The notes: a model not told the origin generated them from the sequence alone. A stretch of 64,000 nucleotides of DNA from Turnera subulata (GCA_028386065.3 JAKUCV010002210.1:75495-139494); one strand, 5' to 3'; counted from the stretch's first letter, positions 43,943-57,294 are shown. A program made the numbers and translations.

Positions 43943-46900
43943 TTTCATGACATCCGACTCCAAGAATGGTAAAATTAAGTAATATTCTCATGCTATGATG
44001 CAAATTAATAAAAATTAATTCATGGATCGTTTCTAATGAAAATTATAGTTCAATCCACGTAAGCTTCACAGTGATCAAGAAAAACCCAGAAGGATTTTGC
44101 ATGGAAAAAGATGAACAGGTTGTACCTTTCAAATCATGAGCTCGATTCAATTTTTATAGGCATTGGATTCCCCAACCAGGTTGACCGAATTGTTTCCTGG
44201 TCAACATTACAGAACTTTATAGTATATATATCTGTATGGAATCAGAAACAATTTAATCAATGAATTTATAGGATATACATTGGCAACTATGGAAATAGAA
44301 TCTAATTAATAAGCAGCAGAAGCATTTGTTAATCGTAGTTGCCAACCAATAAAGCTTTCAATACTAGGAATTCACATGGTATTTCTCAAGAAATGTGCCT
44401 GTGCCTTAATGTCTAGAAAATAATTTAAAGAAATCATCAAAACAAACATCCGTCTGCTTAGGATTGGCTGCCATGGCCGGTGTTGAAGGTTATAGTCCCC
44501 CTTGGATTTTGAGATTTCTATTCAATGGAGAATCCATGTTCTGGCTGGCCCCTGCATGCATGTAGTTGTCATCAAAACCACTGCTTATTATTTTATTTCT
44601 TTGATACTAAGTACTTATTATATTGATGCAAAAAATCTAGAAAACAGTTCTGTATTGGCTGTTAAACAAAGAATCCAAGTTATAATATAAACAGAATTAA
44701 AAGCATAGAATCCGAGCCAAAAGCTGTCGCCGGGGATCAGTGGTGCATGAGATTATTCCTAGTAAACAGATTTTATTATCTTTAATTACACACGAGCATC
44801 CATTTTATATGCTTAATTACTTATAGTTTTTTTTTTTGTCGAAAACTGGAGCGCCGACTGAGTTAATTATGGGTATAGCTTAACACATACTAATCAACCA
44901 CGCGGTGCGGCGCCGTGCATCAACAACTTTTTATATAATTTATAACTCATCAAGTATATATAACATTACAATCTAATTTATCACCAGCATGTTTATGCAT
45001 CAAAGTTAGAATCGAGTGACGGTCCAGATTTATATATTGAGTATACGAACAAAAATACAACGCGCCAGGAATGGGAATGCTAAATAATTATGAAAAAATC
45101 TGTTTAGTCTTCCAGAAATTAAAGTGTCAAAATATATATGAGTAAAATTGACTGTTCAATTATAGAAAAAAAGATAGTTGAATGATCTTAATTTTTTTTT
45201 CAAAAAGAAAAGGTATATTGGTAATTTACTCAGGATAGTAAAGATATCATATATATGCACTTTATGTCTACATTACATTGATTTAAGCATTGAAATAAAA
45301 TATGTTGCATTTGGAAAGTACTTGTAGTTTTACAAATTTAAAGCAATGTTTTTGGGTCAGAAACAATTTTAAAGTAATTAATTTTATATTAACTTAACTT
45401 TTTAGTACTAAAAAATGTATATTAACTTGCTTCATGTACTTTTTTTTGATACTGAACTTGCTCCATGCACTTGAATTACAACATATTGTCAAATTATAAA
45501 TAGCATATAGTATGATATTATTTTAATGGTTTTCAATCTAAGATCTGTCTTATGCGAATGAATACAATCAATAAACCAATCGCAAGGTTTCAGTACTTGA
45601 TTACTGGGCCACTAGCAAGACTGTCTATTTTACATGAACCATGAAAATTATAGAATGCATGATACTGTATGATGAACATTTCGAAAAAGTAATTATAATA
45701 CAAAATTTAAAATAATCACCATAACAATTTTTTTCCTCCAACTTTCTGCCCAGGACTTTAGTTTTAGTTGATGGGTCTTAAGTACCTTGATCCCATAATT
45801 ATTCTGCGCACAATCTTTACGGAAAAGAAGGAATTGCGGTGTGCATTGTTGTACTTATTAGTATGATTGTGCTCCTAAAGAACTTGCAGAAAGGAAGGTT
45901 GCTGGGTACAATTTTTAAGCCTTTGCATGCTCATTTCCCGCCGCCAAATCATTATATCCAAAGTTGCAGTGTTGGCAGAAACACACAAGAGCAAACTTTA
46001 GAAATTCCTGCCTCCTGATCCTTTAATTTAAATAAAACTTCTTTTGGAATCTGACATTGCCTAGCTATATCATTCAAATTCGTTCCTATTATTACCTGCC
46101 CGACCAGGAATCATTATCGGCAACCGAAGTGCAACCTAAATTGGCAAATTTTGGTGTAAGAACTTTATTTTTCCCATACATGCATACAATAGAGGTAGGA
46201 AGCATGTTAGCTAGAGATGCGTTAAGGCTTGCTTAATTAATTGCAGTATAACTGATAATCACTTTACTCATGTTAATTAATGTTCATGAAATAGAACTAT
46301 AATGTTGCAGTTGCAAAGAAAAGGTGATACAACATTTGTCCTTTTGCTTCTTCTCCATCTTAATCTCTTTAAAGCAATTTGCTTATTTTTGCATCAGTTC
46401 GCACATTTCCGTACGCACGTGAAAGCAAACATTAGGTTGTTTTTTCCGGTCTCCAATATCTCCAAACTAGTTTATATATGTACATTGAAAACTATGATTA
46501 AATTATTTGGTGCATTATATTTCACCTCTTTATAAGTTAAGCATTAATTTAACACATCACTTTATTGACGAAATTATATCATAGGTATTGTTGAAGGAAA
46601 GAAAATGTCTTTATTTTATACTAGTAGATGGAACTCACCAGAGACCTTACCTCTCTCTTGTTTTTTACAGTATCAAAATAAATAGAAAGAAAATATTTAA
46701 AACTTACTAATAATGCAGCTCACAATGAGAAAACCGAGTGAACAAGTTTAGACATTGCCTAGACTTAAATTTGAGTGTACATAGTAGTGCCTTTTCTAGG
46801 GCAGTGTGGATAGAGTGAGGTTTTTAGCCAAAGATGAGACTTATTTATTATGCTAAAAGGAAAAACTCTCTTTTTATGCTAAAAAGAAGGAAAAAACTTA

Positions 46901-47548
46901 TTACTTTGTGTGTTGAATAAAGGAAAAATTTACTAGTCTTTTTGTCTTGAATTAAAAGAAAAAAATTGGCGGATTCGGTTTCGATAAGGCGGCGGTGCAT
47001 GCATTCGACCTAGTTCGCTAAATTGGAGAAAAAAAAAATATTGCACGGAGGGCATGGGCTAGGCCCAATACTATGGACCAAGGAATTTAATCATTGTTTT
47101 GAACATAGATATAATTAGCCATGATGAATATACTTATATATATACGTGTAATTAATATAATTAAATTAATAGCGTGACGTTAGCCTTAGTGGGGATGTAG
47201 AATTATGCCATCCTTAGTGGATGCGAATCTTTGTTTGTTTTTTAAGTATCAATTGAACCATATATGCAATGTAAAACTAATAAATACACTAATAGAAATA
47301 TCGCTGGTGCATATGATTTATTAGCGTACAAAAATGGACTATATGAAAACGTAGCACAACTTAATGGCACGATGATAATCAACTTCCATGAACTTAATTA
47401 ACATTAATTGAAAGTGTCAAAGAACCATTCTTTTCTTTTGTCAAATGGAAATAACCTTTTCTTTTTTAGCTAACCCAATCTAAGTACACAGCAAATACTG
47501 CACATGAAATGAGGTCATCGTCACCTCCCCAAACCATTTGATCAGTTG
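43943..47548. other. AT-rich intergenic DNA, nothing recognised
   Basis: In 3.6 kb I find no ORF with a family signature, no LTR termini and no inverted ends with a target duplication. It may be the oldest and least repeat-dense DNA in the window. Confidence 0.5.
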
Positions 47549-47557
47549 CGTGGAATC

Positions 47558-49203
47558 GGGTTAATTACATTTTAACCCCCTGAATTCAAGTTTATTTTTG
47601 ACTTAGTGTCTGAATTTTTTTTTTCATCAATCGACCACCTGTATTCTCAATTTAATTCAATTAACCACCTCCAAACGGATTCCGTCAATTGCACTAACGG
47701 AAGCGACGGATGCGTGACACGTGTCTTAATCGGGTTAATTATAATTTGACTCCTGAATTTTAGTCCATTTTTAACTCACCACCTGAACATTTGTTTTCAT
47801 CAATCGACCACCTGAACTTTTGTTTTAATCAATCGACCACATCTAATCTCAATTTAATTCAATTAACCACCTCCATCCAATACTAAATGGATTTCGTTTC
47901 TTGCACTAACGGGAGTGATGGATGCATGCCACGTGCCTTAATCTTATCTGTGTATTTTTAATGAATTATATTTACACCTTAAAAACGCACATACAAAATA
48001 AATAAAAACACTAAAAAAATATATATTTTTGTCCCAATACCAGCAACACCACCACCACGGTAAAAATGTAAAGAAAAATATATATACTTATCTTTGCCTC
48101 AACATGAGCAACGCCACCAGCACTAGCACAAAAAATATGTAATTATTTTTTAATTAACCTCAAATGAAGAAGAAGAAAAGAAAAAAAATTAAACCAAGAA
48201 ACCCTCTACTATCTCTTTCTCTCTTGGATTGCATCGCAGCCACAACCACCCCGGCTGCAACACCATCCAATGCTTGCAATACAAGGAAACAAAGAGGAGA
48301 AGTAGGGAAAAAGTAGGAAGAGGAGAAAAGGAGGGGCGAAGACTCACCGAACGGTGGCAGAGCCCTCCAAACATGTCCTCAGGTGTTGGCGCATAATTGG
48401 AGACAGAGATAATCTTCGAACTTTGTCGCGCCGAACCTCCATTTTTCCTCCTTCGTCAACTCAACCTCAAACCATCAAATGGAGAAGCAAAGGAAAAGGA
48501 GTTGGGTCCTTACCGTTTAAGTTTGTCGTCACCGTCAAGTAACCCTTGGTCAACTCGAAACTACCTACCTCGCCGGAAAATCGACCCAATCTCCACAAAA
48601 AACGGATCTGAGTGAACAAACAAACTCTAATCCTCACACCAAAACTCTTTTTTTTTTTTTATTTACTGGTCTTGACTTTTGGGAGTTGCTTCTCCTTCAT
48701 GCTTCTCTTCTAAAAAGCATTAGGGGAGATAGGTAGCAGCGATGGTGTGGCTGAGCACTATTTTTTCATTTGATTTCTCATAAAAAATTTATATTGATAT
48801 TTTCTATTTGGAAAGTAAAAATAGGAAAAGAAAATATTGAATGGTTAGGATGTTGCCACATGTCGCTTATCTCTAGATTCCGTTAGATCAATTTACTAAA
48901 ACCTAAATTCCTTATCAGAGGTGGTTATTTGAATTAAATTGGGATTACAGGTGGTTAATTGATGATGAAAAAATTCAGGTGGTGAGTCAAAAATGGACTA
49001 GAATTCAGGGGTCAAAATGTATCTAACCCGATTAAGACATGTGTCGCGCATCCGTCACTTCCGTTAGTGCAATTGACGGAATCCGTTTGGAGGTGGGTAA
49101 TTGAATTAAATTGAGAATACAGGTGGTCGATTGATGAAAAAAAAAGTTCAGGCACTAAGTCAAAAATAAACTTGAATTCAGGGGGTTAAAATGTAATTAA
49201 CCC
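47558..49203. mobile_element. Non-autonomous Mutator-like element (MULE) with long TIRs
   Basis: The ends are inverted copies beginning GGGTTAATTACATTTTAACC and are flanked by the 9-bp direct repeat CGTGGAATC at 47549-47557 and 49204-49212. A 9-bp duplication is the mark of the Mutator superfamily. Each terminal region is two related modules in tandem (left 47558-about 47740 and about 47740-47942; right about 48850-49030 and 49030-49203). The 900-bp centre has no transposase; it holds a GC-richer exon-like part (about 48190-48620) that I cannot assign. Confidence 0.85.
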
Positions 49204-49212
49204 CGTGGAATC

Positions 49213-49536
49213 AACCGTCCAAATGTCTATCTTCATGATGTCATGCAAGCGTCAATTCGTTGCGTCCTTTTAAGAACAACATTGATAAAAGCATACAAAC
49301 GGATGTAGGGAAAATGAAAATATAGATCTAGTACTGCCTAAATAACAAGAAACAACATAAGAGGTTTTTTTGCTTAATTACTTTAACCTCTGGTACATCT
49401 AGGTTTTCTTATTTGTCTAATAACTGATCTACACTTTAGTTGGTTGAGGTTTCAGTTAGCATTTTCATTAGGTTGAGAGTTCCAACCTCACCCAGCGTAC
49501 TTCTGGATAATATATAAATACCATTATAAGTATTTG
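49213..49536. other. Short AT-rich spacer
   Basis: No gene or repeat is recognised. It ends with CTGAG (49537-49541), the left TSD of element F. Confidence 0.5.
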
Positions 49537-49541
49537 CTGAG

Positions 49542-49803
49542 TATTAGAATATACTTGTGTATATCAGGTAGGAGATATTGTATATCTGGTGGTTGGTGTT
49601 TATCGTGTCTCTGGTTAGTGATAATGATGATCTTGTTGATAGAGTGCAAGAGTGGTTAGGATAACTAATACCCAGATCATCAACTGTACTTATCTTTATC
49701 TGTAGTCGATGTCAATCTTTGTATCAGCTGGTTATAAATGCATCGCATGGCACTACTGATTGGTATGCCTGTATTCACAAACCCTATTTGCTATATTCTT
49801 GTA
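49542..49803 (+). repeat. 5' LTR of element F
   Basis: 262 bp, starting TATTAGAATATAC and ending TTCTTGTA, so the usual TG...CA ends are TA...TA here. A TATAAAT-like box lies at about 49732. Confidence 0.9.
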
Positions 49804-49816
49804 TGGTAGCGGAGCC
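49804..49816 (+). other. Primer-binding site of element F
   Basis: TGGTAGCGGAGCC directly follows the 5' LTR with no spacer. Confidence 0.75.
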
Positions 49817-49833
49817 ACACGCATAACTGCGAC

Positions 49834-51156
49834 ATGACAGGCACCGAGTCACCTACTTCTAAAGTTTCTGGTTCTAATTCCAAAACTGTTCTTTCTTCTT
49901 CTTCTTCTAGCCAAAATCCTGTAGAACAGATTCAAACCCTTCAACATGCTCATCACTATGTCTCAGTTAAACTCAAAGAGACAAACTATGTGTTCTGGCG
50001 GGCTCAAATTGAGCCCTTTCTGGAGGGGCAAGGTGTTCTTGGCTATGTGAACGGGACTTTTTCATGTCCTTCTCCTATTCTTGTTGCCGAGGATGGTACT
50101 CAATAAGAGAATCCGGGTTTTTAGCGCTGGCGGCAACAGGATAAGTCCATTCTTAGTGCCATTAACTCATCTTTATCTTTTGTTGTTTTTCCAATCATGA
50201 TTAATAAACATACTTCCAAGGAAGCATGGGAAGCTTTGGAGTCCTCGTTGGCCTCTGCCAACAATACTAGAATCATGGCCATACATATGGCTCTCCAACA
50301 ATTGGAGCAACAACTGGAGGAGACAGTGATGCGATTTATGAATCGTGGGAAGAGGCTGTCGGGCGAACTTACTGCCTCTAGTAAGCCCCTCTCGATTTTG
50401 GATTTCAACATACATATTGTCCATGGTTTAAAACCAGGTTTAAAGGCCTTTGCCACTACTCTCACGGCTCAATCCGAGCCAATTCCATTCTCTGAGCTGC
50501 AGAGTTTGCTCATGAACCATGAGTTCATGATGGGAGATCCATTGAAGTCTCTCCACCTGGATTCTATTGAGAAAGCCCATGTTGTTGTTCCCGATCTCAA
50601 GGTGGATGGGCAAACCGCACCAGTTCCTTCTGCACAAAATGTGCAGCGTGTTGTTCCGTCCTCTAACCGTGATGGCGGTGGCCGTGGATCCCGTGGGCAT
50701 GGTGGTTATCGGGGCCGCGACCGAGGTGGTCAGGGGCAATACCGTGCCCCTGCTGATTCTCGTCCTTTTTGGAATGCTGGTGGGTTTCCTGAACGTGCTC
50801 CCGATGGGGTTCGGTGTCAGTTTTGCAACAAGCTTGGTCATACAGTGCATACTTGTTATCAGCTGCCAAAGTATCAAGGCACGGCCCCCTCTGCTCAAAC
50901 TGTGTCTACTAACTCATATTCTCCAGCCAACTGGTTCCCCGATACTGGAGCCAGTCATCATGTGACGCCTGACCAGGGCCTTCTTTCTCATTATGACGAT
51001 TATTATGGCCATGAATCATTGCAGGTTGCTAATGGGAACCATCTTCCCATCTCTGGTATTGGTTCAAACTCTTTCCCTACTTCTTCCAAATCTCTTTTAA
51101 TTCAAAATGTGTTGCATGTTCCTAGTGTCACTAAATCATTATTTTCTGTTCAATAG
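49834..51156 (+). pseudogene. gag-pol: Element F gag and protease
   Basis: One frame runs from the ATG at 49834 with in-frame TAA (50104-50106) and TAG (50122-50124). Gag is visible as HHYVSVKLKETNYVFWRAQI, then INKHTSKEAWEALESSLAS and MNRGKRLSGELTASSKPL. A Gly/Arg-rich linker, a CCHC knuckle (CQFCNKLGHTVHTC) and the protease (WFPDTGASHHVTPD, intact DTG) follow. A TAG at 51154-51156 lies where CAG would give Gln. The same frame continues into integrase. Confidence 0.85.
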
Positions 51157-51986
51157 TTTGCTAAAGATAATGATGTATTCTTTGAGTTTCACCCAACCTT
51201 TTTCTGTGTCAAGAGAATCACCAAGACAACTCTTCTTACCGGACTGAGTAGTCATGGCTTATACACCTTCCTGTCTGCAGCTTCTTTTGTTCCGCAGGCT
51301 TCTTTTTCCCAACCAGTTGCATTCTCTATTCGTGCTTCTCCGCATGTGTGGCATCAACATCTCAGGCATCCTCACTTGGCGGTTCAACAACGCATTCTTT
51401 CTTCTTTTGATTTGCTGGTTTTACTCAATAAAGAGCGTATTTCCAATTCTTGTTTTGCATGTCCATTAGGAAAGTCCATACGACAGCATCTCCCGTTGCG
51501 TGATAGTAGCTCTAAATTTCCTTTAGAGTTGGTATTTACAGATGTATGGGGCCCTGCTCCTGGCTCGAGTATTGACTCTGATCGCTATTATGTAATTTTT
51601 CTTGATGATTTTAGCAAATTCATTTGGTTTTATCCCCCTAAAAGCAAAGTTTGATGTTTATGATGTTTTCCAATTATTTCAAAAACAAGTAGAATGACAG
51701 TTTAATACTCGAATTTGTGTTGTTCAATCAGATTGGGGGGGGGGGCGAATATCGTAGATTAAATTCAAATTTTAAACAAATTGGCATTCAGCATCGCATA
51801 ATGTGTGCCCACATACTCATGAATAGAACGGCAGTGTCGAGCATCGTCAACGACATGCTGTTGAAACTGTTCTCATTTTGCTTGCTGCTGCAAATCTACC
51901 TCTTATTTATTGGCATTTTGCTTTTGACACAGCCGTCTATTTAATTAGTTGATTGCCAACAAAAATTTTGCGTTATCAGTCTCCAT
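51157..51986 (+). pseudogene. pol: Element F integrase, degenerate
   Basis: The frame of the protease continues to 51654. It holds the HHCC domain (VWHQHLRHPHLAVQQRIL, CFACPLGKS) and the first part of the core (VFTDVWGPAPG, IFLDDFSKFIWFYP). From 51655 to 51986 the core is scrambled by indels, including a G-run of ten at about 51733. No complete DDE triad can be read. Confidence 0.8.
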
Positions 51987-52985
51987 ATGAAAGTCTTTTT
52001 AATATCCTTCCAGATTACAAGTTTCTTAAGGTCTTTGGTAGTTTATGCTACCCATTTTTACGCCCATATAACAAGCATAAGACTGATTATCGATCTTCGA
52101 CTTGTGTTTTTCCTGGGCTATAGTGCTTTTCATTTGGGATATTGTTGTATGGATTTTAATACTAAAAGGCTCTATCTTGCACGGCATGTGACTTTTCTTG
52201 AACATGTTTTTCCATTTAAACACTTTGTTTCTCCAAAGGCAGTTGTTGAACCTTCCAACCAGGACTCTTGGGTTTCTGTTCCATTACACGTTTTCTTTCC
52301 CTCACAACCTATTTCTTTGGCTCTCACTTCCACTCCAACACTGCCTTTTTCGCCATCACCAAGATCGCCTCATGCCGACTCGGCAGCCTCTCCCAGCCTT
52401 GATTCAACTCCTTCTTGTTCTATTCCATCGCCTATTTCCCCATCTCGCCCAACTCCCTTAGTCTCTGTTAAGCGTCGTGACGAACCACAACCACAAACAC
52501 CTATTCCAGCTCGGCTAGTTAGGGTTCGAAATCCCCCGAATCATTTTCGTCCTCTAATTATCTTGTTCATTCTTCAGCCCCACCTATGCTTGAACCGACA
52601 TCTTACACTGAAGCTAGCAGTATGGCAACAGGCCATGGACGAAGAAATAAATGCCTTGGTTCAGAATTGCACTTGGTCTCTGGTTCCTTATCGTCAGGGG
52701 ATGAACTTGGTTCGTTCAAAATGGGTTTATCACATCAAGAAGCGGTCTGACGGCACAATCAAGCGTTACAAAGCCCGGTTGGTGGCTAAGGGTTTCCACC
52801 AGTGTGAAGGAATTGACTATGCCGAGACCTTTAGCCCGGTTGTGAAACCCACAACCATTCGGGTTGTTCTCACCTTGGCTCTGTCTCGCAACTGGGTGGT
52901 CCGCCAATTGGATGTGCGGAATGTGTTCTTGAGTGGGGAGATTGCAGAAAAATGTGTACATGACACAACCCCAAGGCTATGTTGA
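51987..52985 (+). pseudogene. pol: Element F integrase C-terminus and RT N-terminal half
   Basis: The frame includes the integrase end (FFLGYSAFHLGYCCMDFNTK, LYLARHVTFLE), a Pro/Ser-rich linker, then RT ([65 protein letters not shown]). A frameshift near 52950 moves the protein into the next frame. Confidence 0.85.
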
Positions 52986-53781
52986 TCCGAACTCTCCTTC
53001 TGCAGTGTGTAAATTGCATAAGTCTCTTTATGGCCTTAAACAGGCACCCCAGGCATGGTATGCAAGATTGAGTAATTTTCTTTTACAGCAAGGGTTTCTT
53101 CTTTCTCGCTCTGATCCGTCTTTATTGACTTACACAAAGTGTGGTCGAGTTATTTATCTACTTATTCATGTAGAAGAAATTCTTGTCACTGGGAATGACT
53201 CTCAATTTGTCACACAGTCTATTCACAGACTTGGAGCCGAATTTTCTTTACGGGATCTTGGTGCAGTTAATTATTTATTGGGCGTGGAGGTCTCGGCTAC
53301 AGCTGATAGGTTTCTTCTGATGCAACACAAATATATCCAAGATTTATTGAAGAAAACTGGGATGCTAGATTGTAAGCCCTTGCGCACTCCTGCAGCACCT
53401 TCGGTGAAGCTCACTAAGACCAGTGGAACATTGCTTACTGATCCAACTCAATATTGGCAAGTGGTAGGCTCTTTGCAATATTTGGTTGTTACTATGCCAG
53501 ATATAAGCTATGATGTAGGCATGGTCAGTAAATTCATGCATCACCCCACTACGGATCATTTTACTGCAGTCAGGAGGATATTACGGTATCTAAAGGCCAC
53601 CTGTCGTCATGGACTTGGACTTCGTCGCTCAGCCACCATGACTCTCATTGTGTTTACTGATGCTGATTGGGGTGGTGACCAGGATGATCGACGTTCCACT
53701 AGTGGTTACTTGGTATTTCTTGGAGGCAATTTGATTTCTTGGGCGTCCAGGAAACAAAGAACAGTTGCTCGCTCATCCACA
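52933..53781 (+). pseudogene. pol: Element F RT C-terminal half and RNase H start
   Basis: RT continues with YMTQPQGYVDPN, LYGLKQAPQAWYARL and the catalytic loop, which reads HVEEILVTGND where YVDD is expected. Both catalytic Asp residues are Glu. RNase H starts (VFTDADWGGDQDDRRSTSGY, LISWASRKQRTVARSS) and is cut by element G after 53781. The frame then runs into the LTR of G by chance. Confidence 0.88.
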
Positions 53782-55302
53782 TATAAGTAACAGGCCATGC
53801 AAACTTGAAAATCAAGTGCAGCGGAAAGACCCGGAAACCTTGGAGGATCCAAGTGAAGCAACCAAACCGAACAACAAAATCGATCAGACCTGAAACGGTT
53901 AGGATATTTCACCTAACTGAAGAACCGAATCAGCTAGAGCCGGAAGAATATCCTGCTCCTCTACAGTATCCACACGAACTGTCAATCACCAGCCGGAATC
54001 ATCTCACGATCTCCAACCCCGAGCACTCCCGAACCGTGGTGCTAGCTACGGATTTTCCGGGAGCTATATGTGGTGTTTATGGTATCTCTTTCTTTCACAA
54101 AGAAGAGAGGAAGATGTGTGTGTGTTTCTTGCTCTGTAAAACTCAGAAATCAGAATCAAGAGAGAGTGAGAAGGGTCAAGAGTAATCTGATTACTCTACC
54201 CCCAATTAGTGTTAAGAGACAATGGGATAATGGCCAACATATTGGCCCATTATCTTTTATGATTATGTCTCCACATAACCATGTCTCCACTAATGTACAA
54301 ACACTCATCACAACACTAATTTGGTCCAATAATTCTGTCAATAATTGAACCAAACAAGCCCAAAACGACCCTGGTCCAACCACAGTCCAACCATGCTCCA
54401 ACCACACCCGGTCGAACCGTGGTCCAACCACAGTTCAACCACCTGCTCGAATCAACGATTCTATGTGTATGACCCTGTAGGCACTTGTAACATTCGGCAA
54501 TAATTGTAAAATCTCATTTTACAATTATAAGCAAAGAGCGGCGTCTAGCAACACATCATTGCTACCCGAACGACAAGATCAGTACTGATTCATTATGCCT
54601 CGGAAACATGTCATCGTCCCTTTGTCCCATTATCAAGATTGAACACGAGACATGGAATATGTCAATCTCGCATATGTTCAATCTCGGTTTCTTGATCCTC
54701 GAGTTAACCGCGTGAAACGGATACCTATGATATCACCATATCATAATCCGAGCATGGCCATGCATTTCCGGTTCAATTCTATCAAGAAACCATCCAATAA
54801 TATACCCGTTATATGGGTTGGACGAATCCCCTCTGGATCATACAAAACCCACAACACATTTATCATATACCCAATGATTACACTAAGTCTACTCACTTAT
54901 GAAATAGTCAAGAGTAATATCAAAGTATACGACTCATATGTTGGGAACCTTGATGATCACAGGTCTAAGGACAATACATATAAGAACCGCTAATGACAAT
55001 CATATAACGTTCCATGTAGCGTTCTTATGTGGGTCGGTCCAGTCCACAAGTTCTCTAACTTGTACCCGTATGTAGAATTCATATCTCATATAATTCTCAA
55101 CATACGCTAGTCTTAATTTATTGTTACAACCCATCCATAATAATAATCGACTAGGGACATTTAAGAATATATAAATATTCTAGGGTTATAAATATGTGCA
55201 AGCGTTTATCTCATAAACGATATTTATTGGAATAACCTTAATGTGTATACATGATTACAAATAAACATCCATTCATTGGCTTTTGGGCATATTACACTAA
55301 CA
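53782..55302 (-). repeat. 3' LTR of element G
   Basis: 1521 bp, over 95% alike by eye to 60947-62469. Its left end is TATAAG where the other LTR has TGTAAG. Short ORFs inside it are shared with the other LTR and have no recognisable product. Confidence 0.92.
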
Positions 55303-55316
55303 CTCTCCCAGTTGCA

Positions 55317-55787
55317 CTAAAGCCAATCATACATGTATCTAATACCAATGGACGCAGCATGACCATCATGCTTCTGTTGTGTGAGCGGCTTAGTCAACGG
55401 ATTTGCTACATTGTTCTCAGATGGAACTCCGCACAGTCTGACATCGCCTCTATCTATGATCTCTCTAATAAGATGATAGCGTCAGAGAATATGTTTGGAT
55501 CTCTGGTGGTATCTAGGTTCCTAAGCCTGTGCGATTGTCCCATTGTTATCACAATAGAGCTCAACCGGACTCTCAATGCTCGGAACTACCCCAAGTTCAG
55601 TTACGAACTTCTTGATCCAAACAGCCTCTTTCGCTGCATCTGAGGCAGCAATATACTCAGCCTCAGTTGTAGAATCGGCAACTGTCTCTTGCTTTGAACT
55701 CTTCCAGCATACAGCACCACCTCCAAGACAAAACACATAACCTGACTACGATCTAAAATCATCCCTATCGGTTTGGAAGCTAGCATC
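55317..55787 (-). pseudogene. pol: Element G RNase H
   Basis: The domain is visible as [20 protein letters not shown], then [20 protein letters not shown] and [12 protein letters not shown], and on past a TAG at 55521 to HLIREII-like and ADPLTKPL-like remnants. It ends at TAG 55317-55319, just before the purine tract. Two more in-frame stops (TAA near 55791 and TAG near 55752) separate it from RT. Confidence 0.8.
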
Positions 55788-55790
55788 TGT

Positions 55791-57294
55791 TTAACCCTTT
55801 ACAACAAGCTCATCCACGCTTCCGTAAACCAGGAATACATCCTTAGTCCTTCTCAAGTACTTAAGGATGTTCTTAACTGCTGTCCAGTGACTCTCACCGG
55901 GATCAGCTTGGTATCTGCTTGTGACACTCAAAGCATAAGCGACATCCGGTCGAGTACATAGCATGGCATACATGATAGATCCTATAGCAGAAGCATAAGG
56001 AATCTTACTCATCCCCCCTCTCTCCTTAGTCGTACTAGGACATTGATTCTTTGAGAGAGCTACACCATGTGAGAAGGGCAAGAATCCTTTCTTGGAATCC
56101 TGCATGCTAAACCTCTTTAGCACCTTGTCAATATATGTACTCTGACTTAGCCCGAGAAGCCTTTTGGATCTATCTCTATAGATTTTTATGCCTAACACAT
56201 AGGCAGCTTCTCCTAAGTCCTTCATCGTGAAATTCTTCCCTAACCAAGTCTTTACAGACTGTAGTGTCGGAATATCATTCCCAATGAGTAGAATGTCGTC
56301 AACATACAACAACAAGAAAACAACAGTGCTCCCACTAACCTTCTTGTAAACACATGGTTCATCTTCATTCTTAATGAAACCAAACTCTTTGATTACTTCA
56401 TTAAAACGAAGATTCCAACTCCTAGAAGCTTGCTTCAACCCATANNNNNNNNNNNNNNNNNNNNNNNNNNNNNNNNNNNNNNNNNNNNNNNNNNNNNNNN
56501 NNNNNNNNNNNNNNNNNNNNNNNNNNNNNNNNNNNNNNNNNNNNNNNNNNNNNNTCGTCAACATACAACAACAAGAAAACAACAGTGCTCCCACTAACCT
56601 TCTTGTAAACACATGGTTCATCTTCATTCTTAATGAAACCAAACTCTTTGATTACTTCATTAAAACGAAGATTCCAACTCCTAGAAGCTTGCTTCAACCC
56701 ATAAATGGATCTTTGCAACTTGCATACCATATTAGCATTCTCTGGATCGACAAAACCTTCAGGTTGTGTCATATACACATCCTCTGAAAGATTTCCACTT
56801 AGGAAAGCAGTTTTGACATCCATCTGCCATATCTCATAATCATGGTATGCAGCTATTGCCAACAGAATCCGGATGGATTTAACCATGGCAACTGGTGAGA
56901 AAGTTTCATCATAGTCTATACCATGAACTTGTTTGAAACCTTTCGCAACCAATCGCCCTTTATAGGTAATCACATTACCATCCATGTCGGTCTTTTTTTT
57001 AAAGACCCATTTGCACCCTATGGGTTTTACCCCTTCGGGTGGATCAACCAAGGTCCATACCTTGTTTTCATACATGGATTCCATTTCCGAATTCATGGCT
57101 TCTAGCCACTTCTTGGAGTCCGGACCCGTAATGGCCTGCTGATAGGAAGTGGGCTCATCGTCATCTATGAGCATCACATCTCCAGTGTGAGTCATAAGAA
57201 ATCCATATCTCTCAGGCTCATACCGAATCCTATCCGACCTACACGGTCCATGTGTTATAGGTACATGATTTTCATCCACAACATCTTGTGGTTC
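55791..57294 (-). pseudogene. pol: Element G RT, containing the assembly gap
   Basis: From 57279 the frame shows WLEAMNSEMESMYENKVWTL, RLVAKGFKQVHGIDYDETFS and QMDVKTAFLSGNLSEDVYMT. Past the gap it shows YGLKQASRSWNLRF, LLLYVDDILLIGN (intact YVDD) and IMYAMLCTRPDVAYALSV. The apparent frame change lies exactly at the gap; dropping one 149-bp copy plus the Ns (259 bp) puts both parts in one frame. It is in frame with gag-PR-IN, separated by a single TAG at 57295-57297. Confidence 0.85.
56296..56703. other. Assembly gap of 110 N between exact 149-bp repeats
   Basis: Ns run from 56445 to 56554. The 149 bases before them (56296-56444) and after them (56555-56703) are the same base for base. This is what remains when two overlapping contig ends are joined with a gap instead of merged. 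Confidence 0.95.

Noticed and set aside
54652..54993. 113-codon ORF present twice (also 61819-62160)
   Set aside because: It lies in the two LTRs of element G, differs only by LTR divergence and has no known family.
56374..56787. ORFs with long X runs
   Set aside because: They cross the N gap and are artefacts of it.
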